5,182 nucleotides of DNA from Planctomycetia bacterium (lineage in GTDB: Bacteria; Planctomycetota; UBA11346): the NCBI GenBank assembly GCA_005801395.1, contig SYDV01000314.1:1-5182 (forward strand), in the 5' to 3' direction. A program made the position numbers and the translations under genes. Below, one piece after another: positions 1 through 5,182 of this stretch; positions within the stretch are counted from its first letter, which is position 1, and each line of letters starts with the position of its first letter. The notes beneath the pieces were generated by a model, which did not search any database, was not told where the DNA came from, and worked only from the letters and a program-made list of their open reading frames with translations.

Positions 1-855
1 AGGTTCGCCCGCGCCATAGTATTCTTTTTTGCGCCATTTGGCTTGCGGGTCGACGGTCGAAATATCGATGAATTCACCGGTATCGCGCGTTGCCTTAAAC
101 TTGTCGGCATCGGGTTCGACCGAGAATTTTGCAACACTAGAGGCAAAGTTAGTCCAACCATTGTCATCCAAACCACGCAGCACATTGCCCGCGTAATCTT
201 TGGTATCAGTCGGATGCGGCATAAGAATCATGAAGTAGTAAGGCAGGATGAACAATCCGGCGACCACCACGGTCAACGCCATAACGACGACCCACGCCCA
301 TTGGGTTTTCACTTCTTCGACACCACGACTGCGCGCAGAACGCACGCTGCGGCGCGATGCGGTTCCGGCTGGGCCTGAATCGGCTTGTGACGTGGCAAAT
401 TCAACTGGGCCAGTGGTGCCACCAACCGCCGTTTCGTCGACGGCCGTCATGACTGCCGTGTTCGAATCGGTGAAACTTAAACCGGACGTCGCCCGCGTTT
501 TGTCATAATTGAGGTCTTTGGTGTTGCCGTCATCGAAGCTGACCACTTCTAGGTCGTCACCAAAGGTGATCGATTCCGAGGCGCTGCCGCTCGCATCTTT
601 GCGCGGTTGGATGATGGTTTCCGAGGCATCGTCGACCACTTTACCGAGGTCGATAGACATCTCATCGCTGTCACCGGTCAGCACGATCGTGCCGTCGTCT
701 TCGCCTTTGATCTTCATCACGTCGTCAACATTGAGCATGAGTTTACCAGCCACGCGTTGGGCGCGGATGGAGCCACCATTAATGTAACCATTCAGGGTTG
801 CATCATCGCAACCCAATTGATTTTTGGCTTCTTTTGCGTCAATCATGTCCGCCAT
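1..855 (-). CDS. Membrane-anchored helix-turn-helix protein (partial, 3' end missing)
   Basis: I translated 285 codons from the ATG at 855; the frame is open to base 1, so the C-terminus lies outside the window. The start is supported by a GGAGA Shine-Dalgarno six bases upstream (862-866). Residues 5-48 look like a MerR/excisionase-type helix-turn-helix (LGCDDATLNGYINGGSIRAQ, then RVAGKLMLNVDDV), the form with a short 'wing' that reads a small recognition helix. Residues 50-180 are rich in Asp, Ser, Thr and Gly and are probably disordered. Residues 168-177 are a basic patch (RRSVRSARSR) next to a single hydrophobic segment at about 186-212. The positive-inside rule puts the HTH in the cytoplasm and the C-terminal part (from about 213) outside or in the periplasm. 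From memory, proteins of this design are common in Planctomycetota. The HTH may bind DNA or may serve protein interaction; its targets are unknown to me. It is 170 bases downstream of the DUF455 gene on the same strand and may have its own promoter. Confidence 0.85.
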   Translation of the reverse strand, partial: MADMIDAKEAKNQLGCDDATLNGYINGGSIRAQRVAGKLMLNVDDVMKIKGEDDGTIVLTGDSDEMSIDLGKVVDDASETIIQPRKDASGSASESITFGDDLEVVSFDDGNTKDLNYDKTRATSGLSFTDSNTAVMTAVDETAVGGTTGPVEFATSQADSGPAGTASRRSVRSARSRGVEEVKTQWAWVVVMALTVVVAGLFILPYYFMILMPHPTDTKDYAGNVLRGLDDNGWTNFASSVAKFSVEPDADKFKATRDTGEFIDISTVDPQAKWRKKEYYGAGEP

Positions 856-870
856 GGCAAGTCTCCAGAT

Positions 871-885
871 GGGCTTTTAAAACCC
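871..885. repeat. 15-bp near-palindrome in the leader of the HTH gene
   Basis: GGGCTTTTAAAACCC is symmetric at all but one base pair. It lies 16 to 30 bases upstream of the ATG at 855, directly before the Shine-Dalgarno. It could be an operator, or its T/A core could be part of a promoter -10 region. The sequence alone does not decide. The rest of the 856-1025 gap shows no clear terminator for the DUF455 gene and no consensus promoter. Confidence 0.35.
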
Positions 886-1025
886 TAAACTCAACCCGTG
901 AATGGGGCCAAGTGAGGCGCAGAGCGTAGGAACACGTGGTGGTGACAACAGCGAACCACTCCCTGTCGGTGTACCTCCGGTTCATACACTACCGCTATCC
1001 ACTGACCGACCGCCGAATCCCGCTC

Positions 1026-1835
1026 TTATTGGCCGGTAAAGCGCTCTTCTGGACGGCGTAACCAAGCCATTTCATCAGCATCAAACCCCGCTTTTTGCCG
1101 CCCTGGGTCATCTAACGGAGTCGGTCCAGGTACTTGCCCAGGAAAAAGGCGGGCCACGACCGTCTGGAAATGACGCACCGGATCGAGTCCCTGCTGCGTG
1201 CACCACCACCGATGCCAACGGGTGCCAATATCGACATGGGTAATTTCATCGTGGTAAATAACCGACAGCACCGCATGGGCTGGCGGATCCATAGTCACTA
1301 AGCGTGGCAATAATTCTGCCGATACGTCCAGACCACGCGCTTCCAAAAACCGTGGGATGGCCACCAAATGTTCACCCAAATCAAGGCACGCGCGAGTGGT
1401 GTCCCATAAGCGATAATGCACGCCAGCGCTACCCAATGGAATTGCGCGGCGAGTTAATTCCGCTTCCAACAATTGTGCATGTCGGGCTTCATCGCGCGCA
1501 ATGCGCATAAAGTCGGTATGAAATGCCTGTGGCGCACCTGATCCACGTAAGCACCCAACCACCGCAAGGTCAATTGCCGATAATTCAATATTATGAATGG
1601 CCAATAAAAATCGCTGGCGTGTTGGCTCGTGGGACAACGTTCGGCGGCGACGCGGCTGCGGGATGCTTTCCTGCCACTGTGCAGGACGCCCTGGGCGATC
1701 TGGCAAGCGAGGCATTTCCCAAATAGTTCCGTCAGGCGGCAAATTCACTCGTTCAAGCGCCGCTTGTTTGTCGATTGCTGTGGGCGCGGCAATCACCGCC
1801 AACCATGCTGCAACGGTGGCTTCACCATCTGACAT
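1026..1835 (-). CDS. DUF455 family ferritin-like protein
   Basis: The 269-residue protein fits the DUF455 family (Pfam PF04305), a ferritin-like four-helix-bundle group usually of about 250-280 residues. The expected metal ligands are visible: E84 in HNIELSAIDLA, E116 and H119 in RDEARHAQLL, a Glu in the third helix (E155 or E165, around LGEHLVAIPRFLEARGLD), and E197 and H200 in HDEITHV. This E, ExxH, E, ExxH order is the carboxylate-bridged di-iron pattern. By family it is probably a cytoplasmic metalloprotein; a reaction has not been assigned to DUF455 as far as I know, although members are often annotated near tRNA-modifying MiaE-like enzymes. There is no signal peptide or membrane segment. 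Its ATG overlaps the stop of the upstream amidase by one base (TGATG), so it is probably translated by re-initiation and co-transcribed with that gene. No obvious hairpin terminator follows it. Confidence 0.88.
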   Translation of the reverse strand: MSDGEATVAAWLAVIAAPTAIDKQAALERVNLPPDGTIWEMPRLPDRPGRPAQWQESIPQPRRRRTLSHEPTRQRFLLAIHNIELSAIDLAVVGCLRGSGAPQAFHTDFMRIARDEARHAQLLEAELTRRAIPLGSAGVHYRLWDTTRACLDLGEHLVAIPRFLEARGLDVSAELLPRLVTMDPPAHAVLSVIYHDEITHVDIGTRWHRWWCTQQGLDPVRHFQTVVARLFPGQVPGPTPLDDPGRQKAGFDADEMAWLRRPEERFTGQ

Positions 1836-2575
1836 CAGCGCACCGTCATGCCACGCCGCTGTAATTCTTCGCGCACCAAATAACGCAGGCGCTCTAAATC
1901 AATGGCTTGTCCTGGGCATGCGGTAATTTTCCCAGGTACATCTTTATGTCCAATAATACGACCAACTGACAGCGTCGGTGTATGGTCAATTAATTGGGCA
2001 CATAATTCGACCAATCGTCGCTCAACATACGGATCTACGGGTTCGTTGTCATAATTACCAATAACACATACGCCGACACCATCCGTATTATATATTTTTT
2101 GCTGAGGTAATGCTCCGGCATGTGCGCCGTGTTGTTGTAATCGCCAACGGAATGTGCCTTCAATGCGTCCCAACGGCATGTCGACACCGTTACCTAAAAC
2201 AAAATGATAACCAATGCCATCCCAACCGCGTTGGTTGAGATGTTCATGATCAATAATTTGCGCATTTCCACGACGACTCGCGCTGTGATGAATGACAATC
2301 CAACGCCACGGATGAATCGCCGTCGATTGCGGCGGAGCAATGCTGTCCCACACCAACGGCTCAGCACTTGGTTTTATTGGACGCGACACTGCCCACACCA
2401 ATACGCCAATCATGACGCCGACGGCAATAACTGCGATCACCCGTATGCCACGTTCAGGTGGCGGCGCTTGCTCAGCCGGAATCGCGGCGAGACGCAAGGT
2501 CGTCTGACGCCCAGTACCACGCTCGTGCGTACTATTCGCTTCCCCTGTTGGTGGCGCTGATTCGTTGCTCGTCAT
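1835..2575 (-). CDS. Membrane-anchored N-acetylmuramoyl-L-alanine amidase (Amidase_2/PGRP type)
   Basis: This 246-residue protein should cleave the bond between N-acetylmuramic acid and L-alanine in peptidoglycan. Residues 1-43 are a polar, Pro-rich cytoplasmic tail and 44-62 a single membrane helix (IRVIAVIAVGVMIGVLVWAV) with no cleavage site, so it is probably an uncleaved type II anchor holding the enzyme in the periplasm. The catalytic domain (about 85-240) has the Amidase_2/PGRP zinc ligands: H96 in IVIHHSAS, H210 in IIGHKDVPG and C220 in TACPG. Y123 in IGYHFVLGNG matches the catalytic Tyr of T7 lysozyme. The position of the T7 lysozyme Lys (two before the zinc Cys) is Thr218, as in PGRP-type amidases, so all residues needed for activity appear present. 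The ATG at 2575 lacks a strong Shine-Dalgarno. It follows the GyrI-like gene by 40 bases and overlaps the DUF455 start by one base. The likely role is wall recycling or remodelling. Confidence 0.92.
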   Translation of the reverse strand: MTSNESAPPTGEANSTHERGTGRQTTLRLAAIPAEQAPPPERGIRVIAVIAVGVMIGVLVWAVSRPIKPSAEPLVWDSIAPPQSTAIHPWRWIVIHHSASRRGNAQIIDHEHLNQRGWDGIGYHFVLGNGVDMPLGRIEGTFRWRLQQHGAHAGALPQQKIYNTDGVGVCVIGNYDNEPVDPYVERRLVELCAQLIDHTPTLSVGRIIGHKDVPGKITACPGQAIDLERLRYLVREELQRRGMTVR

Positions 2576-2615
2576 TCGAATACGGTCATCAATAATTGCT
2601 GCATTCAGTCAATGA

Positions 2616-3074
2616 TCATCGATCTATAAACACGGCCACATCACTGACAGGCAATATATTGCCATCCGCTAAGCGGCGAGCACGCAACGCTAAGCGCCAA
2701 TAAGGGCGCACCGGATAGGACATGGATTTCGCATGTTCCACCAAGCGTCGATGGGTATGCGCTAAATCCCGAATAGGACCGTTGTGCGGCAACGATAACG
2801 CGTACAGGCTACGATAATCTTCAATGCTTAATCCAGGTATCGTCGTTGGTTGACCCGTTACTGAGATACCAACCTGACAGTCCCATGTCGTAGGTGCCGC
2901 GTCCGCTGGTGGCAAACTAAACCACACGGTTGCAGCGCCATAAGGGATTAATGCAGAGCCCGTTAATTTATCACGCACCTGCTGCACCAGTGCGAGGGCA
3001 TTAACAGGATAACCCTGACTCGGTGCCGACACCAAACGCAGATTACCTTCACGCTTCAACAACGGTTCAACCAC
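2616..3074 (-). CDS. GyrI-like / effector-binding domain protein
   Basis: A stand-alone protein of about 152 residues resembling the GyrI-like (AraC effector-binding) small-molecule-binding fold. What I see is an N-terminal strand and helix (NALALVQQVRDKL), a strand region with PYGAATVWFSLPP, a strand pair around WDCQVGISVTG, a second-half repeat (YRSLYALSLPHNGPIRDL, then a helix HRRLVEHAKSMSY), a PYWRLALRA strand and the closing strand SDVAVFI. This matches the family's two-fold beta-alpha-beta-beta layout and usual length of 150-160. There is no DNA-binding domain, so it is probably a ligand binder, hydrolase or inhibitor rather than a regulator itself. The start is a judgement: TTG at 3086 gives 156 residues, but GTG at 3074 has GGGGA five bases upstream (TTTGGGGAATACC then GTG), so I prefer GTG. 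No ATG is available in frame. It is first in the amidase/DUF455 cluster. Family assignment is by eye and moderate. Confidence 0.65.
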   Translation of the reverse strand: MVEPLLKREGNLRLVSAPSQGYPVNALALVQQVRDKLTGSALIPYGAATVWFSLPPADAAPTTWDCQVGISVTGQPTTIPGLSIEDYRSLYALSLPHNGPIRDLAHTHRRLVEHAKSMSYPVRPYWRLALRARRLADGNILPVSDVAVFIDR

Positions 3075-3159
3075 GGTATTCCCCAAAGGGCGGCCACTAC
3101 ATGGCGACTAACGAGACAGGCAAGAGCGACTCAGGCGCTCATTCGTTACCGCCAAGACC

Positions 3160-3186
3160 GTATTAGGCTCTTCGATTGGCTAATAC
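3160..3186. repeat. 27-bp inverted repeat, possible operator
   Basis: The arms GTATTAG (3160-3166) and CTAATAC (3180-3186) are exact inverse complements around a 13-base centre; the symmetry continues imperfectly one step further in (GTATTAGnC on each arm). It lies 86 to 112 bases upstream of the preferred GTG start of the GyrI-like gene. The spacing and arm length would suit a dimeric regulator. Each arm also contains a TAATAC element that resembles a -10 box, one on each strand. Function is inferred only. Confidence 0.4.
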
Positions 3187-3220
3187 AGAACGCACTTCCA
3201 CGGTTACGTCATAGACGGGT

Positions 3221-3267
3221 AAAATAAAAACAACCCAAACGCACCGCCCAAGGCAGGTCGGCTGGGT
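3221..3267 (-). terminator. Orphan Rho-independent terminator on the minus strand
   Basis: Read on the minus strand, ACCCA at 3267-3263 pairs with TGGGT at 3237-3233, and inside this CTGCC and GGCGG close a TTG loop. Small mismatches and bulges lie between, giving an imperfect stem of about 35 bases. It is followed by GTTTTTATTTT (3231-3221), a strong U-tract. The plus strand has no T-run on the other side, so the signal points one way. No minus-strand coding sequence ends here, so something untranslated is probably being stopped. It also shields the GyrI-like operon from read-through. Confidence 0.65.
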
Positions 3268-3400
3268 CTTGCCTTATCATGATTGTCAGCATGCTGCCGC
3301 CAGCAAACGGGTTCAACAGAGCTGCGAGACGTCACCGCAGCACCCATAAGACTAGTCAAACAAGCAGAACAGAGCACCGGAATCGGTCGCCTAAACTGGA
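3221..3400 (-). ncRNA. Candidate small RNA ending at the orphan terminator
   Basis: I infer this from the terminator at 3221-3267 having no gene upstream of it on the minus strand. The stretch before the terminator can form two more short hairpins: GCTGCG/CGCAGC with a nine-base loop (3321-3341) and TGCTG/CAGCA with a four-base loop (3292-3305). The octamer GCTCTGTT occurs twice (minus strand, near 3376-3369 and 3323-3316). I do not recognise a known family: the SRP GGAA tetraloop core, tmRNA ends and RNase P core motifs are absent. The 5' end is a guess and I see no clear promoter. Confidence 0.25.
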
Positions 3401-3593
3401 TAAGATGAGTGTAATGATGCGTGGAATGACAAGTGGATGTGATGGTAATGGATGCCAAATGCCTGTGCCAAAGTTAATCGTAACTGGCCAGCAAGCGATC
3501 CGACTTCACTCCTTCAATCAACTAAATAATCAAGCAAACGTCCAGGTCATCGGTGATCGGTTCGTTCATAACTTTTCGTCTTTCATCACCACC

Positions 3594-3615
3594 GGCGCCA
3601 TTTCGGCGCCATTTT
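3594..3615 (+). promoter_or_regulatory. Tandem GGCGCCATTT hairpin in the cold-shock gene leader
   Basis: Two copies of GGCGCCATTT (3594-3603 and 3605-3614) stand in tandem. Because GGCGCC is its own complement, they also form a six-pair hairpin with an ATTTC loop, followed by a short T-run (3612-3615). It ends 13 bases before the Shine-Dalgarno GAGGAA of the cold-shock gene. It could be a weak terminator or attenuator, or a temperature- or protein-sensitive leader structure as in other cold-shock mRNAs. A second possible pairing, GGTGAT (3552-3557) with ATCACC (3585-3590), sits just upstream. Confidence 0.4.
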
Positions 3616-3640
3616 AACCCCCACTAGCGAGGAATATCCA

Positions 3641-4147
3641 GTGGCTACTACCGGTACTGTCGTCCGTTTTGATCGTCGTCGCGGCTATGGCTTTGTGCAG
3701 CCTGACGATGGCGGCGAAGACGTTTTCGTTCACCAAAATAATATCAACATGGAAGGCTTCCGCTTCCTCCAAGTCAGCGAACGTGTGTCGTACGAATTGG
3801 AAGTTGGCGAAAAGGGCATGAAAGCCGTTGGCGTCGCATTGCTTGAACCACGTGCACCGCGCCCAAATCGCGATGACGAATACGGTGAAGAATTCAATGA
3901 CCAACAAGCACAGGACGACCGCGATGACCGCGACGCTCCTCGTCAACGCGAACCACGCGAACCGCGCGAACCACGCGCTCCTAAAGCCCGTCGTGCCAAC
4001 CACAGCGACGATAACGGTCTTTTGGACAAGTTACGTCGTAAGCAAGAACGCCTGATCAGCTTGCTGGTCGAAAAAGGTGTACTCGCACCAGGTGAAATCG
4101 ACGGCCTTGAAGCAGCAGCTGCACCAGCAGCCGGAGCACAGGCCTAA
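3641..4147 (+). CDS. Cold-shock-domain protein with C-terminal extension
   Basis: A 168-residue nucleic-acid-binding protein starting at GTG, with GAGGAA (3629-3634) six bases upstream. Residues 3-70 are a cold-shock OB-fold domain: an RNP1-like RRGYGFVQ (13-20) and RNP2-like DVFVHQ (27-32) carry the aromatic residues that stack on single-stranded RNA or DNA. Ordinary bacterial cold-shock proteins stop at about 70 residues. This one continues with an acidic/basic low-complexity linker (about 71-122, many D-R pairs) that includes three REP tripeptides (103-111) coded by a 9-base tandem repeat, then a probable helix (about 127-157, LLDKLRRKQERLISLLVEKG, then a short acidic turn and an Ala-rich tail). 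The extension is probably a chaperone-like or protein-contact region. It would act in the cytoplasm as an RNA chaperone or translation factor. A strong terminator follows, so it is probably monocistronic. The leader structure just upstream suggests post-transcriptional control. Confidence 0.92.
   Translation: MATTGTVVRFDRRRGYGFVQPDDGGEDVFVHQNNINMEGFRFLQVSERVSYELEVGEKGMKAVGVALLEPRAPRPNRDDEYGEEFNDQQAQDDRDDRDAPRQREPREPREPRAPKARRANHSDDNGLLDKLRRKQERLISLLVEKGVLAPGEIDGLEAAAAPAAGAQA
3947..3982 (+). repeat. 9-bp tandem repeat encoding Arg-Glu-Pro
   Basis: Units CGCGAACCA, CGCGAACCG and CGCGAACCA are followed by a degenerate fourth, CGCGCTCCT. They are in frame with the cold-shock protein and encode R-E-P three times and then R-A-P. 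Copy number could change by slippage without breaking the frame, altering linker length only. Confidence 0.85.
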
Positions 4148-4156
4148 GACTAAGCC

Positions 4157-4173
4157 GATTAAGGCCCTTAATC
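4157..4173. repeat. 17-bp perfect inverted repeat downstream of the cold-shock gene
   Basis: GATTAAGG and CCTTAATC flank a single C. As RNA it could form a seven-pair hairpin with a GCC loop, ten bases after the cold-shock stop codon. It lacks a T-run, so it is not a terminator itself. It may protect the mRNA 3' end or be a protein-binding site. Confidence 0.5.
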
Positions 4174-4207
4174 TTCCTGTCATCTCATTCCTACAGGTTG
4201 ATACTTT

Positions 4208-4245
4208 ACACGACTCGCAGTCTCTACTGCGAGTCGTGTTTTTTT
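4208..4245 (+). terminator. Strong Rho-independent terminator of the cold-shock gene
   Basis: A perfect 13-pair stem (ACACGACTCGCAG at 4208-4220 with its complement at 4227-4239), a six-base TCTCTA loop and a run of seven T (4239-4245). It starts 61 bases after the cold-shock stop codon. There is no matching T-run on the minus strand, so it works for plus-strand transcripts only. It separates the cold-shock gene from zwf, which therefore needs its own promoter in 4246-4338. Confidence 0.96.
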
Positions 4246-4352
4246 GAGGTATGCTGTTCACCGGTCTACCTCCCGCTATTCGCCGGAGGCATCGCACATC
4301 AGCGCAGCGCGAATCTTGCGCTTCTGCTAGCCCCCTCCAAGGTGAACTCACC

Positions 4353-5182
4353 ATGCCAAGCAACGAACTGACCCAAGTCATCATTTTCGGCGCATCGGGC
4401 GATCTCACCGCCCGCAAGTTGGTACCGGCACTCTTTGCCGCCCACCGCGAACAATTTTTTCCTGGTCGTTTCCAATTGATTGGCGTAGCCCGCCGTCCGT
4501 GGGACGACGCCGGCTATCGCGAAGTGTTAGATAAAACTGCTGCCAAAACCAAAGACCACGACGAAGCGAAATGGAAGGATTTTTTAGGTCTCACCAGCTA
4601 CGTTCAAACGCATCTCGATACCAGCGACGACTACATCAATTTAAATAAACGCTTAGATCAGATCGCCGGTGGCCCGGCCAATCGCGTCTTCTATCTCGCC
4701 GTCAAACCGGATCTCTTCTTGCCCTCGGTCAGTAATTTACACGCCGCTGGCATGTTAGATCAATCGACTGGATTAAATCGCCGATTAGTCGTCGAGAAAC
4801 CATTCGGCACGGATTCGGCCAGTGCTAAACATTTAAATACCGAATTGCTAAAATTAATTGATGAGAACCAACTCTACCGCATCGATCATTACCTGGGTAA
4901 AGAAACCGTCCAAAATCTCTTAGTCTTCCGCTTTCGCAATGCGTTCTTTGAACCGCTGTGGAATCAGAAATATATTGAATTGGTGCAAATTACCGTGGGT
5001 GAAACCGTCGGCATGGAAGGTGGCCGCGGCGGATATTACGACACCTCGGGCGCCATCCGCGATATTTTACAAAACCATTTATTGCAATTAGTTGCTCTCG
5101 TGGCGATGGAACCACCTGCCACGCTCAAATCTAAATCGATTCGCGATGAAAAAGTAAAAGTCCTGCATAGTCTGCGTCCGCC
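4353..5182 (+). CDS. zwf: Glucose-6-phosphate 1-dehydrogenase (partial, 3' end missing)
   Basis: The first enzyme of the oxidative pentose phosphate pathway: it oxidises glucose 6-phosphate to 6-phosphogluconolactone in the cytoplasm and makes NADPH (or NADH). The ATG at 4353 has AAGGTGA (4339-4345) seven bases upstream. The 276 codons seen are over half of the usual 480-510. Visible family marks are the Rossmann dinucleotide loop GASGDLTARK (13-22), EKPFG (148-152) with the substrate-binding Lys149, the signature RIDHYLGKE (176-184) with catalytic-site Asp178, His179 and Lys183, and QNHLLQ (240-245) with His242, the likely general base by comparison with the Leuconostoc enzyme. The region RNAFFEPLWN (195-204) is also typical. 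The frame runs off the right edge. Upstream (4246-4352) I see weak hairpins (CCTCC/GGAGG at 4269-4289, AGCGC/GCGCT at 4306-4322) but no convincing promoter. Confidence 0.97.
   Translation, partial: MPSNELTQVIIFGASGDLTARKLVPALFAAHREQFFPGRFQLIGVARRPWDDAGYREVLDKTAAKTKDHDEAKWKDFLGLTSYVQTHLDTSDDYINLNKRLDQIAGGPANRVFYLAVKPDLFLPSVSNLHAAGMLDQSTGLNRRLVVEKPFGTDSASAKHLNTELLKLIDENQLYRIDHYLGKETVQNLLVFRFRNAFFEPLWNQKYIELVQITVGETVGMEGGRGGYYDTSGAIRDILQNHLLQLVALVAMEPPATLKSKSIRDEKVKVLHSLRP

Larger units (their letters stand above)
3087..3640. other. Divergent intergenic region without a convincing protein gene
   Basis: This 550-base gap separates the minus-strand cluster from the plus-strand cold-shock gene. 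Open frames exist on both strands, but none has a good ribosome site or protein-like composition. What it does hold is listed separately: an inverted repeat at 3160-3186, a minus-strand intrinsic terminator at 3221-3267, small hairpins at 3292-3305 and 3321-3341, and a tandem-repeat hairpin at 3594-3615. Promoters for both flanking transcripts should lie here; I cannot find a good consensus pair. A weak candidate for the GyrI-like gene is TAATAC (minus strand, 3165-3160) with TTCTGT 19 bases upstream. Confidence 0.6.

Noticed and set aside
43..888. Several plus-strand frames opposite the HTH gene
   Set aside because: They are antisense shadows of a clear minus-strand coding sequence with its own Shine-Dalgarno, HTH and membrane helix.
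839..985. Minus-strand 48-codon frame starting at ATG 985 and overlapping the HTH gene start
   Set aside because: No good Shine-Dalgarno before the ATG, composition is not protein-like to my eye, and it overlaps the well-supported start at 855. A leader peptide is possible but unsupported.
3268..3400. Signal recognition particle RNA suggested by GCTCTGTTG-like stretches on the minus strand
   Set aside because: The conserved GGAA-capped core and its flanking AGCAG/CAGG strands are missing, so the resemblance to the 4.5S 5' end is superficial.
3204..3458. Minus-strand 84-codon frame in the divergent gap
   Set aside because: It reads through the terminator stem and U-tract, has no ribosome site, and gives a low-quality sequence.
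3279..3617. Plus-strand 112-codon frame ahead of the cold-shock gene
   Set aside because: No ribosome site, a composition rich in Arg, Ser, Thr and Asn without recognisable motifs, and it runs through the hairpin leader. It is probably chance.
3614..4003. Minus-strand 129-codon frame opposite the cold-shock gene
   Set aside because: Its apparent hydrophobic Phe/Ala/Val content is the complement of the charged Arg/Asp/Glu repeats of the real gene. It is an antisense artefact.
4269..4322. Small hairpins before zwf as a riboswitch or attenuator
   Set aside because: Five-pair stems with long loops are expected by chance at this base composition. They show no recognised riboswitch motif and no terminator T-run.

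Overview
The window looks like chromosomal DNA of a Gram-negative-type bacterium. My best guess is a planctomycete or close relative, held with low to moderate confidence. The main hint is the first gene. It encodes a short N-terminal MerR/excisionase-like helix-turn-helix, a long Asp/Ser/Thr-rich linker and one membrane helix, an arrangement I associate with Planctomycetota. Moderate GC content, Shine-Dalgarno-led starts and some GTG starts fit but do not prove it. I see no phage, insertion-sequence, CRISPR, tRNA or rRNA signal.

Layout on the minus strand (right to left): a small GyrI-like effector-binding protein (start near 3074), a membrane-anchored zinc N-acetylmuramoyl-L-alanine amidase (2575-1835) and a DUF455 ferritin-like protein (1835-1026). 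They are closely packed. The amidase stop and the DUF455 start share one base (TGATG), so these two are probably translationally coupled. After a 170-base gap comes the HTH/transmembrane protein (855 to 1), cut by the window's left edge.

Layout on the plus strand: a cold-shock-domain protein with an unusual C-terminal extension (3641-4147), a near-ideal intrinsic terminator (4208-4245), then zwf, glucose-6-phosphate dehydrogenase (4353 to the right edge, incomplete), which opens the oxidative pentose phosphate pathway.

The divergent gap 3087-3640 has no convincing protein gene but is not empty. It holds an inverted repeat (3160-3186), a minus-strand intrinsic terminator with no coding sequence feeding it (3221-3267), small hairpins upstream of that terminator, and a tandem GGCGCCATTT hairpin in the cold-shock leader (3594-3615). 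The simplest reading is a minus-strand small RNA that ends at the orphan terminator, plus a structured 5' leader for the cold-shock gene. This is the part most likely to be undescribed. The rest is recognisable housekeeping and envelope biology.
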